From Desulfovibrio subterraneus (lineage in GTDB: Bacteria > Desulfobacterota > Desulfovibrionia > Desulfovibrionales > Desulfovibrionaceae): a stretch of 64,000 nucleotides of DNA. The DNA is taken from positions 1,259,689 to 1,323,688 of the forward strand of contig NZ_BLVO01000013.1 of NCBI RefSeq assembly GCF_013340285.1, read 5' to 3'. This document shows, in pieces, positions 50,966 through 59,760 of the stretch (position 1 is its first letter; each line of letters opens with the position of its first letter). A program made the position numbers and the translations under genes. The notes below the pieces were generated by a model. That model did no database searches. It saw only the letters and a program-made list of their open reading frames with translations, and was not told where the DNA came from.

Positions 50966-51004
50966 GGCCCGCGACACCCACACCCCAAACCTGTGTCGCG
51001 GGCC
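50966..51004. promoter_or_regulatory. 12-bp perfect hairpin upstream of excisionase
   Basis: GGCCCGCGACAC (50966-50977) and GTGTCGCGGGCC (50993-51004) with a 15-nt loop. No T-run follows on either strand. It lies 27 bp before the excisionase start, so RNA-level control or a protein-binding site is possible. Confidence 0.5.
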
Positions 51005-51031
51005 GAAAGCATCACCCAGTAGGACAGCATC

Positions 51032-51307
51032 ATGGAAGTTACAAAAGAAGAATACCTCGCCGCTGTGGAACGTGGTGCAACCGCAGCCTTTGCGGATGCA
51101 GCCTATCTTGCCAAACTGAAGGCAAAACCAAGCCTCACGGTAAAAGAAGCCGCAGCATGTTATGGAATTGGCGAAGGAACCTTGAACAAGCGCCGCATGC
51201 AGGGCCTGCCACCCGCATACGTAAAGATCGGCGGCAGCGTCTTCTACAAACACGAAGACATTCTGCGTTACATGGAAAAGAACCGCGTCAAGGTTTACGA
51301 ATCCTAG
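51032..51307 (+). CDS. Probable excisionase / MerR-type helix-turn-helix protein
   Basis: 91 residues. SLTVKEAAACYGIGEGTLNK followed by RRMQGLPPAYVKIGGSVFYK is the excisionase-type winged helix (HTH_17). Lies next to and facing the integrase gene, the usual Xis place. Its own first 30 residues are an Ala-rich helix. A terminator follows, shared with the integrase. Confidence 0.7.
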   Translation: MEVTKEEYLAAVERGATAAFADAAYLAKLKAKPSLTVKEAAACYGIGEGTLNKRRMQGLPPAYVKIGGSVFYKHEDILRYMEKNRVKVYES

Positions 51308-51331
51308 CCAAGCGGCCACAAACTGAAAAAA

Positions 51332-51365
51332 CCCGACACCTTCGCAGGTGCCGGGCTCTCTTTTT
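51332..51365. terminator. Terminator between excisionase and integrase
   Basis: CCCGACACC / GGTGCCGGG (one mismatch), 6-nt loop, then CTCTCTTTTT on the + strand. Confidence 0.7.
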
Positions 51366-51374
51366 GCCTACAGC

Positions 51375-52475
51375 CTAGTTCAGCATGTTCAGCAACCGCG
51401 CGGCGTCTTTGCGCTTGTCCGGCGCAAGCTTGGCATAGCGCTCGGTCATTTTTATGGTGCTGTGGCCCATCAGCTCCTGCACAGCTTTTATGGCCGCACC
51501 TTCACTTATGAGCCATGAAGCAAAGGTATGCCGCAAGGTGTGGAACACCACCTTGTCCCGGGCATCCTCTATGCCATAGTTCAGCCCCAGATCAGCCACA
51601 GCCCTCTCAAAGGTATCGGGGACCTCGGCCCGCTGGCCGCCATGGCGTGCCGGAAAAACCCATTGTCCCGGCACCGGCTGTATGGCTTCCATCATTCTCC
51701 GCACCCGTTCGCTCATATACGCCACACGGCTTACCCCGCTCTTGGGGTCAACAATATGGATAATACCCTCGTTCATGTTCACGTTCTCACCACGAAGCGC
51801 AAATATCTCTCCCGCTCTCATGCCGGTATGCAGGCTCAACAGGGCAATCCTCGCCGTATCCACACTGCGGCAGCAAAGTTCATCCAGCAGCATGGCTGCT
51901 TCCTGCTGCGTCAAAAAGCGCGTGCGGTCATTGTCCACAGAAGGCATAACAACGCCCTCAACGGGAGAAGGCCCCAGATACTCGCCCCACGTCCGCATCA
52001 TATTATATACCGTCTTGATGATGCCGATGTAATGGCGGATCGTCGCAGGCCGGGCCACATCGTGCAGGCCGGTCACAAACTCCTGCAGCTTGCGGGTGGA
52101 AATCTGGCTTAAGTACATATGCCCGAACGCAGGTGATACCACAGCCGAATACATGGACCGCACCCGCCGCTCAGAATCCGTGGCCGCAAGATGGCTGGAA
52201 CAGTACATTTCAAACGCCTGGTCTAAGGTCAGCTTCTGTGTCCTGGTGACAACTCCACCCTGCCGCAACTCGCGCAGCCGGTCATCTCGCACCTGCTTTG
52301 CATAGCCAGCCGTAACCCCTTCAGATTTCCAGCCGACCTTTTCAAACACTTTCCTTGACCCAACCTTGTATGTTATGTCATAGCACACGTCCGCTCGGCC
52401 TTGATGTTTACGTGATGAAGACTCACGAAAATACACGCCGGGGAATCTAGTTCTTTCGCGTTTCGCTGCTCCCAT
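51375..52475 (-). CDS. int: Tyrosine recombinase integrase
   Basis: 366 residues from ATG 52475 (MGAAKRERTRFPGVYF). The N-terminal core-binding domain has LTLDQAFEMYCSSHLAATDS. Catalytic residues: Arg in LHTGMRAGEIFALRG, HxxR in FHTLRHTFASW, His in LMGHSTIKMTERYAKL with the Tyr nucleophile at TERYAKL. It is 140 bp from the right att core, and its 5' end abuts two TGCTACCC arm motifs. An in-frame extension to 52583 is not supported. Confidence 0.93.
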   Translation of the reverse strand: MGAAKRERTRFPGVYFRESSSRKHQGRADVCYDITYKVGSRKVFEKVGWKSEGVTAGYAKQVRDDRLRELRQGGVVTRTQKLTLDQAFEMYCSSHLAATDSERRVRSMYSAVVSPAFGHMYLSQISTRKLQEFVTGLHDVARPATIRHYIGIIKTVYNMMRTWGEYLGPSPVEGVVMPSVDNDRTRFLTQQEAAMLLDELCCRSVDTARIALLSLHTGMRAGEIFALRGENVNMNEGIIHIVDPKSGVSRVAYMSERVRRMMEAIQPVPGQWVFPARHGGQRAEVPDTFERAVADLGLNYGIEDARDKVVFHTLRHTFASWLISEGAAIKAVQELMGHSTIKMTERYAKLAPDKRKDAARLLNMLN

Positions 52476-52477
52476 TT

Positions 52478-52497
52478 TGCTACCCTCTCTGCTACCC
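52478..52497. promoter_or_regulatory. Candidate integrase arm sites, right arm
   Basis: TGCTACCC at 52478-52485 and 52490-52497, 12 bp apart, just upstream of the integrase start. Integrase bound here could also repress its own gene. Confidence 0.5.
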
Positions 52498-52614
52498 AAA
52501 AACGGATTTATCCGCAAAACAGAGATACTCTTAGCAAATAGCAAAACAGCAGAAAAGCCCGAAATTACTGAGTTAGCTAACAACTGGAAAATGCAGAAAG
52601 GTCGCCCTCTGCCC

Positions 52615-52660
52615 GCTCATAACCGGCAGGTCGCAGGTTCAAATCCTGCTGGGCCCACCA
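52615..52660 (+). repeat. Right attachment site (attR core, 46 bp)
   Basis: Exact copy of 9985-10030: the 3' part of the tRNA-Met, from anticodon loop to CCA. The 5' half of the tRNA is absent here, so it is not a functional gene. Host sequence resumes after 52660. Confidence 0.95.
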
Positions 52661-52765
52661 TTTTTTGCTCATCGGCACAGCACAGGCTGTGTGCACGATG
52701 CAAACGGAACACAGGTGCTTTCATCGGATTTGTTCGCGGAAGCGCCTGTTTTTTTAAGGCAGACC

Positions 52766-53767
52766 ATGAAAGCGCAGGAACTCATTGCCGCCATAGAGCA
52801 AACCGCCATTCCCGCAGGGGCAGCCTCGTGGGACAAGTGCGGCGTACAGGTGGCAGGCAGACGACATTCCGTGCGCTCTGTGGCTGTCGCGCTGGACCCC
52901 ACTCTGGATACGGTGGAACGAGCCCTTGCGCTTGGGGTGGATTTCATCCTCACCCACCACCCGCTTTCCATGAAGCCCCGCTTTCTCGACTCCATTGACG
53001 ATCATTACCGCACCGTGGCGGCGCTCATAGAAAGCAAGGTCTGGCTCTACAGTGCCCATACGACGCTGGATGCCAATCCGGAAGGACCGGTAAGCTGGCT
53101 GGCAGACGAGCTTGCGCTTGAAGAACGCAAACTCGTTGAACCCACCCGCCTCTTCGAGATAGAGTCCTTTGCCTTTACCGCGCCTGCCGCGTTCGACATG
53201 CAGCTTCTCACGGCATGGGCAGCGGAAGAAGGGGTGGAGAACGCCATCAGAAACGGCGACCTGATACGTGTGACCTGCCTGCAGGACAAGGCTTCCGCTC
53301 TGCGGGCCCGCATTGCCAACGAGCTTGGCGAAGTACCGGTTTTTCTCGCCTGCCCAACGCAAAAGCCTGCAGCTCTGCTCGGGTTCGGTTGTATCGGCAC
53401 CCTGCCGGAACCGATGACCTACGACAGGTTCTGTGATACGCTTGCCAACGTGGTGGAACGTGATTATTGGGTCACCAGCGGCCATGTGCCCGGTACTGTT
53501 TCTACAGTGGCCTACTGCACCGGTTCCGGCAGCAGCCTCGCTGACACCGCTTTCCGCATGGGAGCGGATGTCTTCATCACCGGCGATGTGAAGTATCACA
53601 GCGCTCTTGATGCCATTGGCTGCCTGATAGACGTGGGGCATTTCAGCCTTGAAGAAGAGATGATGCGGCGCTTTGCCATGCAGCTCGGCGAATCGCTGCC
53701 TGACCTACAGATATTTTACCTGCCCGCGCAGGACCCCATGCGCCTTGCCGTAACAGGCGCACGTTAA
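52766..53767 (+). CDS. Nif3-like dinuclear metal protein
   Basis: 333 residues from ATG 52766 (MKAQELIAAIEQTAIP). Metal-binding motifs of the NIF3/DUF34 family: WDKCGVQVAG, ILTHHPL (His pair), SAHTTLD, and near the end TGDVKYHSALDA and DVGHFSLEE. An inserted middle domain (about 130-240) is like that of YqfO-type members. Family function is unsettled (often labelled GTP cyclohydrolase 1 type 2). Followed by a zinc-ribbon gene, a frequent pairing. Confidence 0.9.
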   Translation: MKAQELIAAIEQTAIPAGAASWDKCGVQVAGRRHSVRSVAVALDPTLDTVERALALGVDFILTHHPLSMKPRFLDSIDDHYRTVAALIESKVWLYSAHTTLDANPEGPVSWLADELALEERKLVEPTRLFEIESFAFTAPAAFDMQLLTAWAAEEGVENAIRNGDLIRVTCLQDKASALRARIANELGEVPVFLACPTQKPAALLGFGCIGTLPEPMTYDRFCDTLANVVERDYWVTSGHVPGTVSTVAYCTGSGSSLADTAFRMGADVFITGDVKYHSALDAIGCLIDVGHFSLEEEMMRRFAMQLGESLPDLQIFYLPAQDPMRLAVTGAR

Positions 53768-53826
53768 ACGATATTTTACCCCTGCCCCGGTACGGCCGGA
53801 AGGGTTACTGTTCAGGAGGAAAAACC

Positions 53827-54609
53827 TTGAGCCTGTATCTGAAACAGATCGAACAGCTTGTAGCCCTGCAGAGGGTCGACGATGAAATTCTCGTAATTGC
53901 GCGCGAACTTCAGGATGCCCCCAGCGAAGTCAAAGGCCTGCAGGAACGTTTCAATGTTCTCGACGAACAGCGCAACCGCATCCTCGAAAAGATCGAGCAC
54001 CTCAAGGAGCAGGAAAAGCGCCTTGGCGGTGAAATCGAAAACGACGCCCTCAAGGTGAAGAAGAGCAAGTCCAAGCTCATGCTCGTGGGTAACACCAAAG
54101 AATACCACGCCATGATGCGCGAAATGGACAACCTTGAAAAGGTTAACCGTCTGCGTGAAGAAGAAAAGATAGCTCTTGCAGAAGAACTGGCCCGCCAGCA
54201 GAGCAGTCTGCAGGAACTGGACGAAAGCTACCTTTCCCTCAAGAGCGAGCTGGAAGTAAAGCAGGCCAGCCTGCAGGAACGCATCGACGAAGCCAACAAG
54301 GTTATTGCCCAGCTCAACCGGAAGCGCGCCACCGCCTGTCAGGAAGTGCCCGCTCCCATCCTGAGCCGTTACGAATTCATCCGTGAGCGCCTGGACAACC
54401 CCGTCATCGTTTCCGTTGACACCGGTGTCTGCAACGGTTGCCACATTGCCATTCCGCCCCAGAGCTTCATCGAACTGCAGAAGGGTCACCAGATTCTGAG
54501 CTGCCCCAACTGCCAGCGTCTCATCTACTGGTGCGAACACTTCAGCGAATGTCCTGCTCCTACTCCGGCTCCGGCCGCGAAGGAAATGGTATTCGGCGAA
54601 GATCAGTAA
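53827..54609 (+). CDS. C4 zinc-ribbon coiled-coil protein
   Basis: 260 residues from TTG 53827, behind AGGAGGA. Residues 1-175 are a long coiled coil; KKSKSKLMLVGNTKEYHAMM is the conserved turn. The zinc ribbon is CNGCHIAIPPQ...CPNCQRLIYW. This is the family next to nif3 in many bacteria; the likely role is nucleic-acid binding. Ends just before rnpB. Confidence 0.87.
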   Translation: MSLYLKQIEQLVALQRVDDEILVIARELQDAPSEVKGLQERFNVLDEQRNRILEKIEHLKEQEKRLGGEIENDALKVKKSKSKLMLVGNTKEYHAMMREMDNLEKVNRLREEEKIALAEELARQQSSLQELDESYLSLKSELEVKQASLQERIDEANKVIAQLNRKRATACQEVPAPILSRYEFIRERLDNPVIVSVDTGVCNGCHIAIPPQSFIELQKGHQILSCPNCQRLIYWCEHFSECPAPTPAPAAKEMVFGEDQ

Positions 54610-54617
54610 TCATTTTC

Positions 54618-54975
54618 GGAGTTGGACGGGTTATCGCTGCGGACCTCACGGTCCGGAGAGGAAAGTCCGGGCTCCGCAGGGCAGAGCGCTGGGTAACCCC
54701 CAGGAAGAGTGATCTTCGGAAAGTGCCACAGAAAGCAAACCGCCACAGGCTCGCCTGTGGTAAGGGTGAAACGGTGGGGTAAGAGCCCACCAGATGCCGC
54801 GGTGACGCGGTATGCTAGGTAAACCCCGTTCGGAGCAAGACCAAATAGGGAAGCATTTAAGGTCGGCCCGGCCGCTGCTTCCGGGTAGGTTGCTTGAGGT
54901 TATGGGTAACCATAATCCTAGACGAATGATAACCCCCCTGCAAAGGGGACAAAACCCGGCTTACAGTCCGACTCC
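54618..54975 (+). ncRNA. rnpB: RNase P RNA, bacterial class A
   Basis: Conserved landmarks: GAGAGGAAAGTCCGGGCT near 54655, ACAGAAAGCAAACCGCC near 54729, the GGTAAGGGTGAAACGGTG core near 54761, and the closing CCCGGCTTACAGTCCGACTCC region. The P1 stem GGAGTTGGAC (54618) pairs with GTCCGACTCC (54966-54975). Length about 358 nt fits type A. It is the ribozyme that matures tRNA 5' ends. Confidence 0.95.
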
Positions 54976-54986
54976 TTTGGATTTGA

Positions 54987-55010
54987 AAGGGCGCCTCGAG
55001 CGCCCTTTTT
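54987..55010 (+). terminator. rnpB terminator
   Basis: AAGGGCGC / GCGCCCTT with a 5-nt loop, then TTTTTC. Confidence 0.85.
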
Positions 55011-55206
55011 TCTTGTTACTGCTACGCGCAGGGGCGCAGTACGGTTGCGACAGTTGCACACCGGCCAGATACCTTTACGGATTTCCGGCTGCCACTGCGC
55101 ACTCCGGAAGCCGGTGCAGGCCAGACCTGCATCAATGCCGGTCACGCTGACACCTTGTGCACACCGTTCGCCCGCGTGTCTATCGAGGAATATATCGAGG
55201 AATATT

Positions 55207-56400
55207 ATGAAGTGCTGGTCCATCATCCTTGCGGCAGGCAGCGGCAGCCGACTTGCCCCCGCTGCAGGCGGCAAAAAGAAACAGTTCATCGAATGGAAGG
55301 GAGCTCCCCTCTTCTGGCATTCGGCCGTTGTGCTTTCGCGCGTTGCCCGTATGCAGGGCGTGGTATTCGTCTTTCCTGAAGAAGATCTCGAATTTGCCAG
55401 AGAACAACTGGCTTCGCTGGATAAATTCCGTTGCCTCGGCATGCCGTGGTTTGCCGTGGCAGGGGGAAAACGCAGGCAGGATTCCGTGTATAACGGCATT
55501 GCCGCCCTTCCCCGCGAATGCCAGACCGTGCTCGTGCATGATGCGGCCCGTCCCTTCATGACTCCCGCCCTTGTGAACCGGCTGCTTGATGCGCTGAAAG
55601 ACGGCGCGCAAGGCGTTATTCCTGCAATCGCAGTTACCGATACCATCAAGGTGGTAGATGACGGCATTGTCACCGGCACGCCGGAACGCGCCACCCTGCG
55701 GGCAGTTCAGACGCCGCAGGGCTTCATTCGCTCTGTCCTGCAGCAGGCACACGAGACATGCCGCGCAGAAGACTGGCAGGTAACCGACGACGCCTCCGTA
55801 CTGGAACAGGCCGGAATTCCCGTTGCCATAGTGGAAGGCGAACCCGCCAACATCAAGATCACCCACCCGGAGGATCTTTCCATGCTCGAAAGCCAGACCA
55901 ATACCGCCCCTGCCATGGTTCCCGTTGTAGGATGGGGGTATGACGTGCACCGCTTCGGCGCAGGCCGGCCCATGAAACTGGGCGGAGTTCCCATTCCCGG
56001 CGGCCCTGAAGTTGTGGCGCATTCCGATGGCGATGTCCTGCTGCATGCCCTGACGGACGCCCTGCTCGGCTGCATCGGCGGCGGAGATATCGGCGAGCAT
56101 TTCCCCGACACCTCGGCCGAGTTCGACAACATATCCAGCGGCATTCTGCTGAACGAAGTGGCGGACAAGGCAGCACTGGCAGGACTTGTCATCACCAACG
56201 TGGATGTCACGGTCATTACGCAGATTCCCAAGCTCGCGCCGTGGAAGGAACACATCAAGAAGAATATCTGCCGCCTGCTCAAACTTGAGCCTATACAGGT
56301 CAACGTGAAGGCCACCACGGAAGAAAAGCTTGGCTTCACCGGTGAGAAAAAGGGCATCAAGGCGGTTGCCGCTGTTTCGGCGCTTCGGCCGGGCATCTGA
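55207..56400 (+). CDS. ispDF: Bifunctional IspD-IspF isoprenoid enzyme
   Basis: 397 residues. IspD part (1-235): SIILAAGSGSRLAP and GKKKQFIEW bind CTP; HDAARPFMTP and ITDTIKVVDDG follow. IspF part (240-397): GYDVHRFGAGRPMKLGGVP with Asp-His zinc ligands, HSDGDVLLHALTDALLG, and the closing NVKATTEEKLGFTGEKKGIK. It makes CDP-ME and MEcPP in the MEP pathway. The fused form bypasses the separate IspE step order and occurs in several proteobacterial groups. The start ATG 55207 is behind GAGGAATATT. Confidence 0.95.
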   Translation: MKCWSIILAAGSGSRLAPAAGGKKKQFIEWKGAPLFWHSAVVLSRVARMQGVVFVFPEEDLEFAREQLASLDKFRCLGMPWFAVAGGKRRQDSVYNGIAALPRECQTVLVHDAARPFMTPALVNRLLDALKDGAQGVIPAIAVTDTIKVVDDGIVTGTPERATLRAVQTPQGFIRSVLQQAHETCRAEDWQVTDDASVLEQAGIPVAIVEGEPANIKITHPEDLSMLESQTNTAPAMVPVVGWGYDVHRFGAGRPMKLGGVPIPGGPEVVAHSDGDVLLHALTDALLGCIGGGDIGEHFPDTSAEFDNISSGILLNEVADKAALAGLVITNVDVTVITQIPKLAPWKEHIKKNICRLLKLEPIQVNVKATTEEKLGFTGEKKGIKAVAAVSALRPGI

Positions 56401-56601
56401 TCCCTCTTGCACGCCGAAGGCTATCCAATCAAAAGAACTTTGCAGACTGCTGACAAAGTCATTTCTGTTTTTTTGGCTCCGCCGGGCAGGAACCTAACGT
56501 TCCTGCACCTCGTATAAGCGATGAAAATCCGTTTTTGGACCTCAGTTCCGGCTTAATGGGAATACGGTTTTACTGAATACGAGGGTTTGGCATTAACCTG
56601 A

Positions 56602-56633
56602 AAAGGCCGGAAGCTCGCGCTTCCGGCCTTTGT
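56602..56633. terminator. Bidirectional terminator ispDF / DsrE-like gene
   Basis: AAGGCCGGAAGC / GCTTCCGGCCTT, 4-nt loop, T-rich on both strands, between convergent genes. Confidence 0.85.
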
Positions 56634-56680
56634 TCATTCATAAAGAGTCAGTAACCGGCAGAATCAGTAGCCGGCAGGGA

Positions 56681-57028
56681 TCAGAAAGTTACGACCTCAT
56701 ACCCTGCATCCATGTACTGGCTCATAGATGGATGCCCGTGCATGTCGCCGATAAGCGGAATGCCCTCGGCTTCAATGGCCTTGTCCACATTCTGCTTCAC
56801 AGAGCAGGCGTGGCAGGCCCCCACAAACAGTCCGGCATCCTTTGCCTGAGCGTAGAGCTTGTGCATGAAGTGATGCCTGTCCGCTATAGCGGGAAGGACT
56901 GAACAGGCAGCCCCCTCCACCACGATCTTCACTCCATAGCCCTTCTCGTGCATGTCCAGAGCGTTCAGCAGAACGTGCACAAAACACATCACCTCGCCCG
57001 TGAAGGGAAACAGCGCAATTTTCTTCAT
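56681..57028 (-). CDS. DsrE/DsrF-like sulfur-relay family protein
   Basis: 115 residues. Strand-helix pattern KIALFPFTGEVMCFVHVLLN, VKIVVEGAACSVLP, AGLFVGACHACSVKQ; the Cys pair ACHACS lies where sulfur-carrying DsrE members have their cysteine. Family members pass sulfane sulfur between proteins. It is the third gene of the oxidoreductase operon, 48 bp after the beta subunit. Confidence 0.78.
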   Translation of the reverse strand: MKKIALFPFTGEVMCFVHVLLNALDMHEKGYGVKIVVEGAACSVLPAIADRHHFMHKLYAQAKDAGLFVGACHACSVKQNVDKAIEAEGIPLIGDMHGHPSMSQYMDAGYEVVTF

Positions 57029-57076
57029 GATGCACTCCCTAACGACCGACAGTTCCGCCGATCGTAGATCAGCAGA

Positions 57077-57931
57077 TCAGATGTATGACTTCATGATGTC
57101 TTCAAGCACTGCCTTATCAACGGGCTGCTTGCCGAGCGCCCCATTCTTGCAAACGGCAGCACGCTCATCCAAAGCCTTGCGCTCCTCGTTGCGCCACAGA
57201 ATGCCGATGGGAATACGCTCGCCGAATTCGTTGGCCTTGGCCATGGCGGCATCCCAGTTGGTGGGGTCATACTCGGGGCCGACTTCGTAACAGCGCTGCT
57301 TGTACCATCCGAAGGTATTCACCTTATTGAAGGAGATGCAGGGCGAGAAGATATCAACCATGGCAAAACCGGGATAGCGGATAGCGGCCTGAATCATTTC
57401 CACGAGATGCGGAACATTCCCCGAAAAGGCACGGGCTACAAATCCGGCCCGCATGGCCACAGCCACGGCAATGGGGTTAAACGGCGCGTTGGTTACGCCA
57501 TCCGGCTGTGACTTGGTCACATGCCCTTCGGTCGTGGTGGGGCTGGCCTGCCCCTTGGTGAGGCCATAAATCTGGTTATCATGCGCAAGCAGAGTGATAT
57601 TCACGTTCCTGCGGATGGCCGCAAGGAAGTGGTTGCCACCTTCGCCATAGTTGCAGCCGTCGCCGCTTTCCGCAATGACGGTAAGCTCGGGGTTGGCCAG
57701 CTTGACCGCCTGTGCGGGCGGCAGGCCTCTGCCGTGCAGTCCGTTGAAGCCGTTCAGCGTAATGTAATGCGGGGCCTTGGCGGCCTGCCCGATGCCGGAA
57801 ACATGCGCCACCTGATGCGGCGCAAGGTCCAGCTCTGCAAGAGCCTGCTTCAGCGCCTTGAGAACGTCGTGGTTGCCGCAGCCGGGACACCATGAGGTGT
57901 GGTAATCGCCATAAATACTGATATCAAGCAT
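57077..57931 (-). CDS. 2-oxoacid:ferredoxin oxidoreductase, beta subunit
   Basis: 284 residues. WCPGCGNHDVLKAL holds [4Fe-4S] ligands; a further Cys is in FSPCISFNK. The thiamine-diphosphate motif is ESGDGCNYGEGGNHFLAA (GDG...N) followed by DNQIYGLTKGQASPT. It partners with the fused alpha/gamma subunit directly upstream. Substrate (2-oxoglutarate, 2-oxoisovalerate or pyruvate) cannot be fixed; the two-gene form fits KorB-like enzymes. Confidence 0.93.
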   Translation of the reverse strand: MLDISIYGDYHTSWCPGCGNHDVLKALKQALAELDLAPHQVAHVSGIGQAAKAPHYITLNGFNGLHGRGLPPAQAVKLANPELTVIAESGDGCNYGEGGNHFLAAIRRNVNITLLAHDNQIYGLTKGQASPTTTEGHVTKSQPDGVTNAPFNPIAVAVAMRAGFVARAFSGNVPHLVEMIQAAIRYPGFAMVDIFSPCISFNKVNTFGWYKQRCYEVGPEYDPTNWDAAMAKANEFGERIPIGILWRNEERKALDERAAVCKNGALGKQPVDKAVLEDIMKSYI

Positions 57932-57945
57932 GGGAACCTCTCAGG

Positions 57946-59631
57946 CTATTCGGCCAGCTTGCCGATGATGTAGGAAGCGGTGAACGGACGACCATCGTAC
58001 CGGAGCAGTGTCCTGTGCGGCTTGAAACCGGTCTCCTGCCGCAGCAGTCTGGCAAACTGAGCCGTTCTGTTGCCTTCCACGCAGACAACATCAGAAACGG
58101 ATTCCAGCAGCGGCATGAACTGCTCTGGTGCAAGCGGCCACAGCTGCGAGAAGCTCAGCACGCCCACACGGCGTCCCTGTCCGTTCAGCATATCGGCGGC
58201 TTCGCGGGCCGCACCTTCTGTTGATCCCCAGCAAAGGAGCAGCGTTTCGGGCTTGTCCGCCCCGAAGAATTTGGGAGCAACCACCTCGGTACGCATGCCT
58301 TCTTCCTTGATCATGCGCTTGTCGTTCATGGCGATACGCGTATTGATATCTTCGGTAATGTGCCCGTCTTCCGTATGCTCGTGGCAGTCGGCAAGCACGA
58401 TGGACTTGCCGTAGCCCGGAATGCGGCGGGGAGAAATGCCATCCTTGGTCAGCGCATACCGCTTGTAGGATTCAGCACCCGTGTCGGAAAGGTCCGGACC
58501 TGCCACAGGCGGCAGTGCACCGAGGTCAAAAGGTTCCACGCCCATGTACCTGTCGGCGAGTTCCTGATCGGTGAGCACGAATACGGGAGACTGGTACTTT
58601 TCCGATACATCGAAGGCCTTGTGGGTAAGATGGAAGCATTCCTCTATGGTACCGGGAGCAAAGATAACACGGGGAAACTCCCCATGCCCGGCATACAGAA
58701 CCAGATTCAGGTCTGCCTGCTCCGTGCGCGTGGGCAGGCCCGTTGCAGGGCCGGGGCGCTGGGCCACAACAATCACCACGGGCTGTTCCATGACACCGGC
58801 AAGGCTTACGGCCTCTGTCATAAGGGCAAACCCGCCGCCCGAGGTGGGCACCAACGTAGGAGCACCGGCATATGATGCACCAAGCCCCATGTTCAGGGCA
58901 GCGATTTCATCTTCCACCTGCTCCACAAACACGCCCATCTTGCGGCCGTGGGTAATAAGACTCTGCGCCACGGATGTTGCCGGCGTCATGGGGTAGAACG
59001 AGCAGAACTTCACCCCTGCTGCCAGAGCACCCAAGGCAATGGATTCATTGCCGTTGATGAACATGCGGGGCTGTTTCTGCCCGGCAGGAACCAGCTTTTC
59101 ACAGGCCCCACCGTGGGTCTGGCCCCATGCGTATGCATCATCCAGAACCTGCAGGTTCTGGCCCACAACGGCTTCACCCTTCTTGCCGAAGTTGTCGTGC
59201 ACAAGCTGGGTGGCGAAATCCTTGGACAGGCCGAGTGCACTGCACAGAATGCCCAGTGCTGCCACGTTCTGATACACCGCCTTGGGTGCCAGCGAAGAGA
59301 ACGGCACGCGCAGTGCGGGCACGTCTTCAGGGTCAAGGGCTTCATCAAGGATGAGCATGCCGCCCTGCGCCATGGCAGCCTTATGCAGCCCCACGGTTTC
59401 CTGATTCAGAGCCACAAGAATGTCTATGGCTTCTGTCGGACCGGTAAGAGGCCGCACGCCTGTACGGATGTTATAGGTATTATGTCCGCCACGCACGCGC
59501 GACATGTAATCCTGCGTAACCAGCACTTCGTATCCCGCCCGGAGCAGGCCCTTGCTCAACATCTGCCCGACCGTGACGAGGCCCTGACCGGCCGCCCCGC
59601 CTATGACAATATGCTTGCTCTGAATACTCAC
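57946..59631 (-). CDS. 2-oxoacid:ferredoxin oxidoreductase, fused gamma-alpha subunit
   Basis: 561 residues from GTG 59631 (MSIQSKHIVIGGAAGQG), behind AAGGGAG. Residues 1-180 are the gamma domain (GGAAGQGLVTVGQ, YMSRVRGGHN); 195-561 the alpha domain (NGNESIALGALAAGVKFCSF, YPMTPATSV, VEQVEDEIAALNMGLGASYA). It oxidatively decarboxylates 2-oxoacids to acyl-CoA and reduces ferredoxin. The longer frame to 59712 has no family similarity. Confidence 0.92.
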   Translation of the reverse strand: MSIQSKHIVIGGAAGQGLVTVGQMLSKGLLRAGYEVLVTQDYMSRVRGGHNTYNIRTGVRPLTGPTEAIDILVALNQETVGLHKAAMAQGGMLILDEALDPEDVPALRVPFSSLAPKAVYQNVAALGILCSALGLSKDFATQLVHDNFGKKGEAVVGQNLQVLDDAYAWGQTHGGACEKLVPAGQKQPRMFINGNESIALGALAAGVKFCSFYPMTPATSVAQSLITHGRKMGVFVEQVEDEIAALNMGLGASYAGAPTLVPTSGGGFALMTEAVSLAGVMEQPVVIVVAQRPGPATGLPTRTEQADLNLVLYAGHGEFPRVIFAPGTIEECFHLTHKAFDVSEKYQSPVFVLTDQELADRYMGVEPFDLGALPPVAGPDLSDTGAESYKRYALTKDGISPRRIPGYGKSIVLADCHEHTEDGHITEDINTRIAMNDKRMIKEEGMRTEVVAPKFFGADKPETLLLCWGSTEGAAREAADMLNGQGRRVGVLSFSQLWPLAPEQFMPLLESVSDVVCVEGNRTAQFARLLRQETGFKPHRTLLRYDGRPFTASYIIGKLAE

Positions 59632-59716
59632 AGTGATGAGACTCCCTTGAAACGGTAACCGGCTTGCTGCTCCCTGCATGGGAACGGCTGCCTCGCTTCG
59701 ATTATCTGCCATGCAT

Positions 59717-59749
59717 GAAAAACGGGCGCCACGCTGTATCGCGGCGCCC
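59717..59749 (-). terminator. Ferritin terminator
   Basis: On the - strand GGGCGCC-N12-GGCGCCC followed by GTTTTTC, 12 bp after the ferritin stop. Confidence 0.75.
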
Positions 59750-59760
59750 GGCCATCATCA

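Larger units (their letters stand above)
10031..52660. mobile_element. P2-family prophage integrated in tRNA-Met
   Basis: About 42.6 kb bounded by a 46-bp direct repeat, with integrase and probable excisionase at the right end. A full set of P2-type virion genes is present: O, N, M, L, R, S, sheath, tube, E, T, J, I, H, D, V, P, Q. Sheath (DUF2586), tube (DUF2597) and DUF2590 modules mark the Vibrio K139/kappa-like branch rather than P2 itself. Lysis genes, an Ogr activator, replication and repressor modules are all intact, so it may be inducible. At least eight cargo segments interrupt or flank the phage modules. Confidence 0.95.

Noticed and set aside
52615-52660. Second tRNA-Met gene
   Set aside because: Only the 3' half is present; the 5' acceptor and D-arm are missing, so it is the attR copy.
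10031-52660. Mu-like transposable phage
   Set aside because: There is a tyrosine integrase, tRNA att repeats and P2-type head genes; no transposase or Mu-type ends are seen.
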